In this document: one piece after another, positions 23,112-32,765 of the stretch
Layout of the letters: every line of letters begins with the position of its first letter
Numbering within the stretch: the first letter of the stretch is position 1
Source: Unio delphinus
Lineage: Eukaryota > Mollusca > Bivalvia > Unionida > Unionidae
Assembly: GCA_029339505.1 (NCBI GenBank)
Contig: JAQISU010000094.1
Coordinates: 4,753,001-4,817,000, forward strand
Length of the DNA stretch: 64,000 nt
Direction of reading: 5' to 3'
Program-made: the position numbers and the translations under genes
The notes under the pieces: model-generated
What the model saw: only the letters and a program-made list of their open reading frames with translations
Told to the model about the DNA's origin: nothing
The model's database searches: none

Positions 23112-23610
23112 CTAATGCTGGCATCTCCCAGGTCTAGCCCCGCACACACATCTCCTACTCCAATCGTTCTCCCAATTCACTCTTGTGATTGGGAGCGTAG
23201 CCCAATTCACTCTTGTGATTCGGGGAACAAAGGTAAACTGAGTGGCTTCACTATCCCAATCTTCCGTTTGAGGGATAGTGAAAGTCTCATTTCTTCCTCT
23301 ATTCCGCGACTGTGGTTGTTGCGGTTGTGGTTGTTGCGGTTGAGACTGTGGTTGTTGCGGTGGGGACTGTGCCTGTAGTGGACGAACTGGTTCTGGTGGT
23401 GAAGGTGTCCTCGCCATAGGTGTGACTTTGCTACTCTGTCGCATCATGCGGTGAGGCGAAATTGTCAATTTCATTTCCTTCTTTTTTTCTCTCCTCTTCT
23501 TCTTTAATCTTAGCCTCTTCTGCTATGGCTTCCATGGTCAGTTCGTCCAGGAGACGCCTAGCATTCTCCAAATGCATTTGAAGTTCTCTTAATTTTTCTA
23601 CTCTATTCAT
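23112..23610 (-). CDS. Polinton accessory protein B, coiled-coil plus Pro/Gln-rich, frame change
   Basis: Two overlapping minus-strand frames. The first (23610-23431, 59 codons) starts MNRVEKLRELQMHLENARRL and is a charged coiled coil. The second (open to 23112) is rich in PQ repeats (QPQQPQPQQPQ) and then ITRVNW repeated twice, ending CVCGARPGRCQH. The frames meet at an A7 run in a KEEEERKK stretch, so an indel, a programmed shift, or two separate proteins are all possible. The layout of coiled coil, Gln-rich middle and basic end resembles gene C. A TATA box (23703-23710) and a CACCAAAG start context precede it, and a histone-type stem-loop follows. Function unknown. Confidence 0.5.
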
Positions 23611-23702
23611 CTTTGGTGTTGATGCGTCAACGATAGGTAGCCAGACTGCTTGCTTGTTGGATTTTTACAGTTGCCACCGTCCACGCAGGGACATATGGGC
23701 AA

Positions 23703-23710
23703 CTTTTATA
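23703..23710 (-). promoter_or_regulatory. TATA box of gene B
   Basis: TATAAAAG on the minus strand, about 95 nt before the ATG at 23610. Upstream are two short palindromes: GCTACC/GGTAGC near 23712 and GGGGAGGG/CCCTCCCC near 23740-23765. Confidence 0.5.
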
Positions 23711-23769
23711 GCTACCATATCGGTAGCCATTTAGTCCCTTGGGGAGGGGTCGCTACTCCCTCCCCTCAG

Positions 23770-25370
23770 GTATTTAAGTGCTTAACTGCACTATTAATTA
23801 CTACAGGGCGTTCTTCCGAATTACTAAAAAGTAACTATCGGAAGAAATGAAGGTCCATAGGGTGGGTAGGAATAGTACCCACACACACCCACCCCTATCA
23901 ACCAATCGGAAGCATCAGTACTGGTAGCGAGGGAAAATGTTTTCTCATTTCGCTAGTAATTTAGGTGAGTCGGAAGAGGAAAAGGCGGAAAAGGCCCAGG
24001 TCCAGAAGTCGCCAGCAGTACAGCACACACAAAGAGAAAGACAGCAAAGCCACGGACGCAGTCCACGCCTGAAACGAAAAGGTCGCACTTACATCAAATT
24101 CAGTCCAGTTATACTAATGGACAGCTTAACATCCAATAATGTGTTAGCCACCTGTGCAATTAGTCAAATATCTAAGTCAAAGAATTGTTGTTTATCATCC
24201 TATCGTTCAAAAAAATCTAGTACATAAGTGTACATAAAATAAGTCCCTAACAAATTTAGAAATTAAAATGTCTAAGCGACATATCGTAGTGTAGTCAATG
24301 GTAGTTTGTTTTTGGTCATAAATTTTGTTGGAGGCGGCACCAATAAGGCCAAATTAGTCTTTTTAGGGCCACAGATAGTTGTTCAAAGAGGGGTACTCGT
24401 AACCAAATGAGTCCCCTTTTATTCAGGCAAAAGAAATATGGCAATGAAAAATCTTTTCATTGTACGACTTTCCTCATAGTGCGGTGGTGGCGGCCATGTC
24501 TGTATGACAGCTGTATCTTCTATCATACTCCTGATTATCTGGGGTAGTATTTCGCTGACGTGGTAATATCATCTTATATCATCATGTAGTCCTGTGGGAC
24601 AATCTCACTCATATTCTGTCACAACCAGTCAGCGCGCCCCAGGTTCGCCATATTGCTTAGTTTTCCATGGCTGGTTGCAATATGGTTCCATTAGCATGAT
24701 AAAGCAGCATATCAACATCCATAGAAGCCATTTCTCTTCAATTCGTAGCTTGGTGGAAGTAGAGACCGCTATTTCCTCTCCATTTCTATCCCTGCCTCAA
24801 AACAAGTTCGGGACTTATGAAATATCCACTTCGAGAAGGTCGAGGTCGCTGCCGCTATACAGGTTTCCCTCCATTTCTATTCCTGCCATAAAGCTAGTTC
24901 GGGACTTATGAAACTTCTATTTTGGGTTTTCTGTATGCTCCACCGCTGTACAAGTCGATTTTTCCTTCTGGAGTTGTGACGGGATAACATCACAACATAC
25001 GTCCTTAGCAGTAAGCCCGGGATTTCATCATGCTTTCGCACTCCCATTGTGACGTCACCAGGTCGCCAGCTCCAGAAAAGCCGTCTTACTCGGTCCGCAG
25101 TCTTCGCCTGAATGTGTGATGTGTGTGTTCCAAAAAATTACATTATCCCTATCATCACCAAAACACGCCAACTTAAAAGAAAACACTCACTCACTTTTTT
25201 ACTTGACTCATATCAATTATACATTTAACAAGTTATTTTGAAAAATACGTTGTGCTTATAGACGTACTTCAAAGAAAAGTAAAAAGAGACAGTGATTATA
25301 GACTCACTTCTATTTTTTCTAACTTCCTCGCATACCATGAGCAAATTGAATGATTAATTCTTTTCGAGAA
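23770..25370. other. Polinton region of unclear content
   Basis: A plus-strand frame at 23937-24227 (96 codons, starts MFSHFASNLGESEEEKAEKA) is Lys/Arg-rich and preceded by a CCAAT box, but no stem-loop or family match supports it. Two imperfect 60-bp copies around CCATTTCTATYCCTGCC lie at about 24758-24822 and 24851-24912. The remainder shows nothing I recognise. Confidence 0.4.
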
Positions 25371-25378
25371 TATTGGGT

Positions 25379-25394
25379 AGCCCTGAAAAGGGCT
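25379..25394 (-). terminator. Histone-type 3' stem-loop C
   Basis: Minus strand AGCCCTTTTCAGGGCT then ACCCA: perfect 6-bp stem with the canonical UUUC loop and ACCCA flank. It begins 35 nt after the gene C stop. TCTCGAAAAGA (25359-25369) follows after 9 nt. Confidence 0.85.
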
Positions 25395-25429
25395 GTTTTT
25401 TTGTGTGTACGAGGAAGGATGACAATATT

Positions 25430-25780
25430 TTATCGTCTAAGATTGCGTCCTCGTTTGGCTACACGATAGGGTCTGCTTCTTCGGAAAGAGAAAGAGAACT
25501 CTTTCGTGTCCACACGGCAGTCGACAAAACTTCTGTCTGGTTCCTGCTGATGTTGTTGCTGCTGCTGCTGCTGTTCTCTCTGCTGCTTCTGAAGTCGATA
25601 CTTCTCAGTCCATTCTTCTTTCTCTTTTTGAATTTCCTCTCTGAAGAGTTCTTCTATGAGGTCTTCCGTTACTTGTAGCATTCTCACATTCTCTATCTCT
25701 TCAGGCATTGGCATCAGATTGTGTCTGATACGATGCAGAGTGACGTAAGCTTCGTTCAGCTTAGCTAGTCTTGAGCACAT
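25430..25780 (-). CDS. Polinton accessory protein C, coiled-coil, poly-Gln, basic tail, 116 aa
   Basis: The ATG at 25780 (MCSRLAKLNEAYVTLHRIRH) is chosen because the promoter motif and TATA box lie inside the longer frame. Residues 1-60 form charged helices (TEDLIEELFREEIQKEKEEW). Residues 65-80 are glutamine-rich (QQREQQQQQQQHQQ), and the last 17 are basic (RRSRPYRVAKRGRNLRR). No catalytic motif is present and the family is unknown to me. It resembles gene B in plan. It lies next to the protease end of the core block but has its own promoter and a textbook histone-type 3' end. This suggests S-phase expression, as an inference. Confidence 0.65.
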   Translation of the reverse strand: MCSRLAKLNEAYVTLHRIRHNLMPMPEEIENVRMLQVTEDLIEELFREEIQKEKEEWTEKYRLQKQQREQQQQQQQHQQEPDRSFVDCRVDTKEFSFSFRRSRPYRVAKRGRNLRR

Positions 25781-25833
25781 CTTCGTAGGAGGATGAGTCA
25801 AACAATGGATGGCCAGACTGGAGACTACCCCTG

Positions 25834-25873
25834 CTTTATATGGTTCAAGCGCGGACGTGATGGAAAACACCCC
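25834..25873 (-). promoter_or_regulatory. Gene C promoter: shared motif plus TATA box
   Basis: GGACGTGAtgGAAAACACCCC (25853-25873, plus reading) and CATATAAAG on the minus strand (25834-25842), 54 nt before the ATG. The motif recurs upstream of gene A. Confidence 0.65.
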
Positions 25874-26001
25874 TCGACGGTTTAGGGTTTGGAAACATTG
25901 GGATTGTTTGATGTGAGGGATAGAAAGAAAAGTCAAAGAGCATTTATATGAATACAAATGTAAAACAAATGACAGACGCATTGGTTTCAAAACACAACGT
26001 T

Positions 26002-26007
26002 TTTATT
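26002..26007 (-). terminator. Poly(A) signal after the Polinton core block
   Basis: AATAAA on the minus strand, about 100 nt after the protease stop. A short AAATGTTTGTTATTTGA-like repeat fills 26008-26100. The contrast with the stem-loop ends of genes A-D is notable. Confidence 0.6.
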
Positions 26008-26105
26008 CAAATAACAAACATTTTTTCAACTAACAAACATATTTTTCAAATAAAAAACATTTTTTTCAAATAACAAACATTTTTTTCTTCCATAACACTA
26101 ATACA

Positions 26106-26663
26106 TTATCTTTGACATGGTTGACAACGTTGCGAATTAAATTGAGATTTCCACTGTTGGAAGTCATTGGGCCATTGATGTACACTACGTTTCCTAGCTA
26201 AAGACAACAGATAGCCATAATGGTCACAAAACCATCGATCTACTTTGTCATCGTTTCGAGACGAATGACGATCAAAATAAGTCACTAAATGTTCTAAAGA
26301 ATATCCAAGACAACGATGATGCAGATAATAGACACAATATTGTCCACACACCATAGAATCTGTGCTTTGTAATTTCACATTATTGAATCGTGTCGTCTGG
26401 GCATTTCTTCTCATAAAGTCAATGATATCATCTTCGAAAGGGGGTAATCCATACGAATCAAAATACTCCACACAACCCTTTTGAGGAAAGTAGACAGCTA
26501 CCCAGTGAGTTCCTGGAAGATGACTGTCATCTGTGTTGATGACATAAGCTTGATTCTCTTGAGGCTTGCGATGAGGTAGTTCATCTTTAGCACACACGAC
26601 AGGATTCCAAGAAGCAGTGTACGAACTACGGTTCAAAAGATAATAAAGTTCCCAAGTATCCAT
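26106..26663 (-). CDS. Polinton cysteine protease (adenain/Ulp1-like, family C5), 185 aa
   Basis: Virion maturation protease of the adenain type. The catalytic triad is visible: His53 in GTHWVAVYF, Asp69 in EYFDSYG, Gln99 and Cys106 in DSMVCGQYCVYYL. The start MDTWELYYLLNR is the usual N-terminus and the length fits (adenain is about 200 aa). The reading frame is open throughout, unlike several neighbours. It is the last gene of the core block, after the CxxC-type ORF, and is followed by AATAAA. By analogy it would process capsid and core proteins in particles. Confidence 0.92.
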   Translation of the reverse strand: MDTWELYYLLNRSSYTASWNPVVCAKDELPHRKPQENQAYVINTDDSHLPGTHWVAVYFPQKGCVEYFDSYGLPPFEDDIIDFMRRNAQTTRFNNVKLQSTDSMVCGQYCVYYLHHRCLGYSLEHLVTYFDRHSSRNDDKVDRWFCDHYGYLLSLARKRSVHQWPNDFQQWKSQFNSQRCQPCQR

Positions 26664-26703
26664 TTTTTGTTTCTTGTGTAGCCTTGTTTTTTTTTCCCTT
26701 TCT

Positions 26704-27201
26704 TCACAGATGATAATAAGTCATCAATTCGATCCAGATTTTTTGCTTCAAACGGTCTGGATAGTAACTGTTGGTTTGCTTCGTCTCCTTACTCTTGGCC
26801 AAGAGAGCTTCGATGCGATCAATTTCTCGAGCAAACAATGGAGGAGAGGAATGAGCACGTAAGCCTTTATACCACTGATTTAACACGGCTTCTTCTGAGA
26901 TGAGACTCCAAGCTTCGTTCAGATAATTGTCCAATTTTTCTTCTTGACTCATCATCTTACATTTATCGTGTTGAATTTGACTGGGATGATCAATTTGACA
27001 TCCATAACAATCTTTTTTAATCATGTCTCTCATTGTATCTTCCAAGTGTTGTGCAAAACAAGCCACTAACTGTTGTTCCTGTTCTGGCCATCTGGATTGC
27101 ATGATCACTACCTCTTCTTTTTGGTCTTTGGGATCTGCTTTTTCTGTAATCTCCCATTCTATGGATTCTCCACTATTCAAAGAAGGACAAGAGTCTTCCA
27201 T
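26704..27201 (-). CDS. Polinton conserved protein with CxxC..H..C motif, 165 aa
   Basis: The start lies 6 nt after the end of the capsid gene. The N-terminal 30 residues are acidic. A motif CYGCQIDHPSQIQHDKC near residues 65-81 looks metal-binding, and similar GCxxDHPSQxxH blocks are common in Polinton and adintovirus ORFs. The C-terminal half is helical, ending WIELMTYYHL. I know of no assigned function. The frame is intact. Position between capsid and protease suggests a virion or assembly role, as an inference. Confidence 0.7.
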   Translation of the reverse strand: MEDSCPSLNSGESIEWEITEKADPKDQKEEVVIMQSRWPEQEQQLVACFAQHLEDTMRDMIKKDCYGCQIDHPSQIQHDKCKMMSQEEKLDNYLNEAWSLISEEAVLNQWYKGLRAHSSPPLFAREIDRIEALLAKSKETKQTNSYYPDRLKQKIWIELMTYYHL

Positions 27202-27206
27202 AGTGT

Positions 27207-28541
27207 CTAATAGTCTAGAATGACTTCTCTCAAACTGTTGATTTCTATGGTATTATCGAATTCGGCATACAGAATGACATTCACCGTTTCGGTAAGAGGT
27301 CCTGCAAACTGAAGTTCCACACGCAGTTACCCAGATTTTATAGGGTGGAAATGTCCCTCTTCGCTGCCTTGGTCTGGAGTGAAATCAAAAGCCCACAAAG
27401 TGTAACCTTTTGCATAGTCGTCGTAGGAAATACCGTGACTGGTGTTGGTTCCTAACTGTCCTGTGGCTTCGTACAGCGACAAGTACGACCTCAAGTAATT
27501 CTTCTGTTCGCCAAAGTCGGGTTCGAAGGGTCGGGTACACAAAGTTTTGCCATCGCGACTGACTTCGATTTTGGATACTCTGCTGTGCTTAAACTGGAAA
27601 GAATTTTCATCGTCGGCACCATTGAGGGCTGCATTGCTGACGATACCGATGAATAAGCGTTTGGGTAACTGTCCTTGGAACAGATGATCTTCGATCTTAG
27701 ATCGAAGTCCAGCGGCAATGGTAAAAGTTTTGACTTCCACGCGTCGTATCGGATACTTGGCTGTCGTTCTGCTCGAAGTGTGACTGATATCATTTCCCAC
27801 TTTAGGTAACACTTCCACACGACGCACGTATAACCTGGCTTCTTGGATAATGGTTTTGTAATCGTTGGCATGAGCCATCAAATGGAAAGCAGCACTGCTA
27901 CGATTTAGTCTCAAGCGAATATCCACCCCGTTCAGCAAATACTTTTCTTGAAACCACATGTCCAAATGCAAACGATCGAACAGTTCTAAACTACGTCCTT
28001 GCAAAATTTTCTTTCGACGGTCGTTAAAGCCTACATTGTGAGGATCGGCAGGATTGTCACCCTCAGCTGCTACGGGCAAGGCTGTGTCGTTAAACTTATT
28101 TGCTGTGTCAGGTTTCCATACCACGCAAGCATCTAGATGAGTGTTCTTGGCTTCTTTTCCGTACGTCAAGAGATTTTCGAGGTACGCTCGCTAAGGTTAA
28201 GTATCCATGCTACTGCTGATCAGTTTGTTATTCATGTACAAATCCACATCGCTGAACAATGAATGCATGAAATTGTTGACAGGAGCTACTCTATAATTGA
28301 CTCCTGGATTGGTGTTGTCCGTTTTGGTTACTTTCACTTTCAAATACAAGTAACTGTTGTTGAGATCGATGTAATCTTCGGGTTGTCCTTTGATTTCAAA
28401 CTCAATGGGAGCTAAATCCATCAAAGAGGAGACGGGATGAAATTCAATCCATTGGGCTTTTTGCATGGTCATCATCGTGGGTGGCATGGCATAAAGATCT
28501 AGTTCCGACTTGGAACAGGCACAAGATTCTTGGTGCATCAT
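27207..28541 (-). pseudogene. Polinton major capsid protein (double jelly-roll), three in-frame stops
   Basis: One frame of 444 codons holds the whole gene. The N-terminal part reads DYIDLNNSYLYLKVKV and FMHSLFSDVDLYMNNKL. The middle has EKYLLNGVDIRLRLNRSSAA, the strongest capsid signature. The end reads VILDY. Stops interrupt it at 28197-28199 (TAA), 28191-28193 (TAG) and 27327-27329 (TAA). The first two fall two codons apart in the most conserved loop between the strands. No frameshift is needed, so the damage is limited to single codons. It follows the PX-like gene and overlaps nothing. Confidence 0.9.
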
Positions 28542-28565
28542 TATTTCTTTATGTGTTTGTTACTT

Positions 28566-29006
28566 TTAATAATCAAAAATGTCTAAGTCTCGAACAGTTC
28601 TTTTTTTCTTCGTCTTTTTAACTTTAGAGGTACGGAGACTTTGGAAAGGGTGCCTTCGTCGTCGCTTTCTACCTTGTCCTTGCTGTGTCGTTAGGGAAGC
28701 AGGAATGCCAGACTCGGTACCGTTCAGGGCATTTATAGGACTTTCTCGTCGACCCAAAATCTCTTTACCCGTTTGAAGCAAGACATTTTTGCCTGCTCTC
28801 AAAAAAGCTTCTTTGGGGTTTTGTTTGTCAATGAGAACATTTTGAAGAAAATCTTTGCCGTGAGTCAATGCGGCATCTTTTAAGGCGTGCAATCCTCGTG
28901 TCACCATCGGTTTCAAAACAGGGACCACAGAACGAAAGGCGGATTTAAACATATCTCCTAAACCATGTCCTCGTTGTCGAGTGACTCCTTGGTACACAGG
29001 ATACAT
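28566..29006 (-). CDS. Polinton PX-like minor virion/core protein, 146 aa
   Basis: Starts MYPVYQGVTRQRGHGLGDMF. The RGHGLGxxFxSxFRSVVPxLKP block is typical of Polinton PX proteins, which are compared with adenovirus minor core or pVI/pX proteins. A glycine/alanine-rich amphipathic middle is followed by a very basic segment (GRKRRRRHPF, KVKKTKKKRT) and an acidic end DLDIFDY. The basic part would bind DNA in the particle. The frame is intact, and a GTG one codon upstream is less likely as start. It sits 8 nt after the penton stop. Confidence 0.8.
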   Translation of the reverse strand: MYPVYQGVTRQRGHGLGDMFKSAFRSVVPVLKPMVTRGLHALKDAALTHGKDFLQNVLIDKQNPKEAFLRAGKNVLLQTGKEILGRRESPINALNGTESGIPASLTTQQGQGRKRRRRHPFQSLRTSKVKKTKKKRTVRDLDIFDY

Positions 29007-29013
29007 CACTTTT

Positions 29014-29950
29014 TCAGTTGTTTGAGAATCGTTTTTGAAAATGGAGTTTCACTGTGACTTTCCCTTTGGTAAATGGAATATTTTGTCCTAGTTCTCCTCT
29101 TATAGTAATGTTGACACTGTCGAAATACGACTTACTGATGGGTAAATAATGAGGATGTACAAATTCACGGTGAACGTGATAGGTATTTCCACCTTCCTCG
29201 TTAGTGGCAGTGGTAGAATCCACTTTGAAAGGAATGACACGCAGTAACGGTACAGAGGTGTGTCCTACCACGTTGTACTCCACCACATCGGAGTACACAA
29301 ACATCAAGTTGAGTCCTTGGTTCAATTCTACAGGGAATTTAAAATATTTTGCAAAATCTACGTTACCGGTTATGGGTTGTAATATTTGCTTTTTGTTCTT
29401 GACAAATTCGATGTCTCCACCTAAAATATCAAACAATTCAGGACAAAAAGTAATGGCCATCATTTTCTCCTCTGAAAATGTCATCATGAGTCGACGAGCC
29501 ACTGGATGGTACTCAAAGGTAACACTTTTTTGGGGGATTTGTGGACTCCATGGCTTTACCAAACACAGTATTGAACCTGGTTGCAATCGTAGTCACTAAA
29601 TGTTGACCACTAAAATAGTAGTCTGCAGGAATGGTGAACACATCTGTGGACAGGGCTTTAGTTTTGGGTCCATCTGATTTCTTTTCGCCACCCTTTCCTC
29701 GTGCGTCTAAAGCATTTTGCAATTGATCGTCAATCACTTATACTGTAAAAGTGTTTTGATTTTCGACGATGTTTTTGATTTGTGTCGGGTGTATTATTTC
29801 CACTAAAGCCACTTCCCAATGAGCATCTTCATTCAAATGCATGGCTTGAGGTAATTTAGCCGTGCAACAGCATAACGTGTTGTTAGGAAACACCTTCATG
29901 GAACTGTCACTGGGTAACGTTAAGTAAAATTGGTTAATAGTGTTGTTCAT
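29014..29950 (-). pseudogene. Polinton penton (minor capsid) protein, one stop and one frameshift
   Basis: The start MNNTINQFYLTLPSDSSMKV and the WEVALVEI block are typical of the single jelly-roll minor capsid protein. A TAA at 29738-29740 interrupts it after about 70 codons. The frame then changes at a C5A6 run near 29530, and the C-terminal two-thirds (29586-29014) continue to KVTVKLHFQKRF, the usual end. It would form the capsid vertices. The ATG overlaps the stop of the upstream membrane protein. Defective in this copy. Confidence 0.88.
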
Positions 29951-30366
29951 AATTCCAATGTTCTTCTGTCAGAGGAGTCACTCGAGGTTAGAGGAGTGTC
30001 TAAAAGAGGATTGTGATTGGAAGGGTGACTGTCAGAAGAATGACTAACGTTGGATGCAAGACTCCCAATAGTGTTATTGTTGTTCCCGTTGTAAGAGTAT
30101 TTCAGGGAAGGATTGGGAAGAAGATACCCGATGCAACTGCTGAGTAAAATGGTCCACAATTGTTTGTCTCCTTGTTGCAAACTCAAATTAGCAATGGCTG
30201 CACCGATAACACAATACACCACAAAGATTTGACAGAAAAAGACGATTTGCGTTTTAGGGACACGTTCTCCACACCACACCCACAAGGGTTGCTTTTGTAA
30301 ATCTTGCAGAGAGGAAGTGGGTGAAGGAGTAGTCACTGTGGTCGCTGAAGCTGTATTGAAGGGCAT
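29947..30366 (-). CDS. Polinton membrane protein, two TM segments, 139 aa
   Basis: Contains GERVPKTQIVFFCQIFVVYC then LWTILLSSCIGYLLPNPSLK, a two-helix membrane protein seen in many invertebrate Polintons. The N-terminal 25 residues are Ser/Thr-rich, the C-terminal 40 Ser/Asn-rich. The frame is intact. It lies directly after the integrase, whose last codons include a TATAAAAA box that could serve this gene. A virion or host-membrane role is possible. Function not established to my knowledge. Confidence 0.75.
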   Translation of the reverse strand: MPFNTASATTVTTPSPTSSLQDLQKQPLWVWCGERVPKTQIVFFCQIFVVYCVIGAAIANLSLQQGDKQLWTILLSSCIGYLLPNPSLKYSYNGNNNNTIGSLASNVSHSSDSHPSNHNPLLDTPLTSSDSSDRRTLEL

Positions 30367-30371
30367 GATGG

Positions 30372-31484
30372 TTACTTCTTTTTATAGTCGATGACTTGCG
30401 ATGCGTCAATCCAAGAATCAAAACTAGGAGGATATCCTTTCCAACGTACTTTGACTTCTTTGACACGACGTTTTCCTACTTTACGGGTTCTTCGTTCGAG
30501 AATGCTTTCAATGTCGTACACGTCGTCTTCTTTTTTGGTGACACGTTGTAACTCAGGCAAGTAAAACGTTCCTTTTAATACTTCTCCGTTCATGTCTTCC
30601 AATTTATAGACGGTAGGATGACGATCGCGCACTCGTCCAGTAACACGAAACAATTCGGTGATCCAGTTGGGTAAGTAACCTGTGTCGAAAGTGTGTTTGG
30701 TTTTGCCAATGCGTACGCAATCTTCCGTGGTTAACACTTCTCTACCTTTCTTGGGGACAGCCATCGTCCGGGACGTACCAAACAGACGCTCAAAAACAGT
30801 CACTTCGTTGTCGGGTGTCACCTCTTGTGGGGCACGTCCAATGCTTCTATGGTAAGATTGATTGTAGGCTTGAACTAAGTGCGGTAAGACGTCGATGTAC
30901 TTGAGAGTGTGTTGATGCGTAAAATATTTCCACATGCGTTTTTTCAAGGTACGTTGAAAACTTTCCACGATACTGGCTTTGGTTTCAGGATTTTCGGTGG
31001 TGAAAAAAAGAATGTCACGTTTCTTTTATTCTCGTTGGAAAGCTTGGTTCAAACATTCGGTGCCTTTGTCGGTTTGCCATCGAAGAGGGTGACGACCACT
31101 TTGTTTCAAAACCAGTTGCAAAGCTCGTACTAACTCTCCGCTCGATTTGGATGTAAATGGTACGACCCAGGCAAATTTAGAAAAGACGTCGATGACACAA
31201 AACAAATATTTGTAGCCACGATTGTAAGTGGCTAAATGAGAGACATCGGCTTAATCGGCTTGCCATTGATGATCGATGCCTTCCACTTGAGTGCGACTTC
31301 TGTGAAATTTTCGTCGAATAGGTTTGTGTAAAGTGTACGTCGCTTGTTCTTGTAACCGTCGTTGTACTGCTGGTAAACGGAGCTTTTTCAGGCGAGTTTT
31401 GGCAGCACGATACAATTTCTGAATGCCTCCGTAACCTGCAGGGTGAGCTGGATCGTAGTAAATGCTGGCTAATACCTTCTCCAT
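30372..31484 (-). pseudogene. Polinton integrase (RVE) with C-terminal chromodomain, two in-frame stops
   Basis: Retrovirus-like DDE integrase. The N-terminus has YYDPAHPAGYGGIQKLYRAA, the catalytic core DHQWQAD, then WQTDKGTECLN and NPETKASIVESF, supplying D, D and E. A chromodomain with VRWKGYPPSFDSWI ends the protein and may steer insertion to chromatin. The 370-codon frame is single, with TAA stops at 31251-31253 (next to the first Asp) and about 31027-31029. The gene cannot make a full integrase, so this copy is not self-mobile. Confidence 0.92.
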
Positions 31485-31491
31485 GGTTTGG

Positions 31492-32217
31492 TTAAAAAGT
31501 GACCCACTCTTCGAGGATATTGCTTTCTGTGGGACGAAATGGGGGTTGTTTGGAAACGGTTTTACGTGTCCGATGTGCCACAGGAGTTGACGTCGAGGGT
31601 ACTGGTGGTGGTAGTGGTAGCGGAGGTAATGAGATAGCTTTAGTTTTCTTTTCTTTTTTCACTTCTGCTTACCTTTCTTTCTTTTTCACTTCTGTCGAAG
31701 AAGGAGTAGCCATCATCTTTTTAACCCAAGTTTTGAGTTCTTCTCGTTGGGGAGTGGGGGAAGGGGTTAACAAGGAAGCGGCAATCTTACTCGGAATGGG
31801 AGTGGTAGTGGGTGTTTGAAAGATATCATGGGGTTCATCTTCTTCCTTGGGTACTGGTGGGGTGACGTCTGTTTTAACCACTGTAGAGGGTGACGCACTA
31901 TTCATTAGAGTCTTCAAATCGGACAGAGTAGGTAGAGCTGTTTGTTCCACAGCTTTTCGATGAAAGAGTTGAAGTCGTTGCAAAAGTTGACCGTACTTTT
32001 GCGATTTTTCGGTTTCGGACAAATCGTGGCGATGCATCAAGGATTGCAATTCGTGTTGTAATTGGGACATCTCGGTTAAATCAGGATTGGGTGGTAAATG
32101 GGGGGTACGTTGTTCTTGCCAACGATGGTATTCCATCCATCGTTTGTAAGGAACTAAAGTCAGTTTTCGTCCTTCCATGGGCTTCCAAAGGTTATGTCTG
32201 AGATTGTGGTGCTCCAT
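31492..32217 (-). pseudogene. Polinton unknown protein (NLWKPMEGRK type), one in-frame stop
   Basis: Starts MEHHNLRHNLWKPMEGRKLT, then a helical region and a Pro/Thr-rich linker. A TAA at 31669-31671 interrupts it, and the frame continues through a lysine- and proline-rich stretch to RPTESNILEEWVTF before TAA 31492-31494. That last block looks conserved in Polintons, so the stop is probably a mutation and not a true end. Total about 241 codons. Function unknown; place next to the integrase. Confidence 0.65.
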
Positions 32218-32226
32218 AGTGTCCTT

Positions 32227-32667
32227 TTATCTTCTACCCATTCCTTGGGTAAACCCTTGGGACATCCCTTGGGTCATCCCTTGTATCAAACCTGGTATTA
32301 TGCCTGTCAACAAAGGAGCAAGAATGGGTAAAAATCCTCCGCGTTGCAACAACATCTTTTTCTTTTGACGGACGGATATTTTCTTTTGGACCATTTGACG
32401 AAGAACGTGTCGATGTTTGGGTAAGCATTTTTTCTGGTATCGTGCCTTTCAAGACAAAGGTATCGTGCCTTTCAAGACATTCAAACAACATTCACATACG
32501 GAATCGATGACATCTTTGGAAGCAGTTTTAATGATTTGTTTTCGCATGAGTGGAGAGGTTTTGGACAGGACAGACAACACGTCTCTGTGTTTGACTAAAC
32601 GAGGAGGTAGTCCTTTCCTTTTCTTTCCTTTGTGGGGTGAAGAAGAATGTTTTGTGCGAGGTGACAT
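32227..32667 (-). pseudogene. Polinton small basic protein 1, GGFLP family, one in-frame stop
   Basis: Starts MSPRTKHSSSPHKGKKRKGL, followed by a helical domain (LVKHRDVLSVLSKTSPLMRK, then CECCLNVLKGTIPLS). A TGA at 32449-32451 interrupts it. After it come KKMLLQRGGFLPILAPLL and repeated GMTQGMSQGFTQGMG. The second half is a known repeated motif of Polinton proteins: K-rich, QRGGFLP, hydrophobic tail. An 18-bp tandem duplication (CTTGAAAGGCACGATACC) lies next to the stop. First of three or four related basic genes. Confidence 0.65.
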
Positions 32668-32765
32668 CTTTGCTTGTTCGTTCCAGAAATACACTGTCGT
32701 CAATGACTTGGTGCACACCCTCTTTTATCTTTTTTGTTGATTGAAATGTGACAACACATGATTTC

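Noticed and set aside
23937..24227. Plus-strand 96-codon frame inside the Polinton as a fifth accessory gene
   Set aside because: No TATA, no stem-loop after the stop and no family resemblance. Left as unclear content.
28191..28199. Recoding of stops (alternative genetic code) in the Polinton
   Set aside because: Stops occur at positions expected to hold different amino acids, and TGA, TAA and TAG are all involved, so no single reassignment fits.
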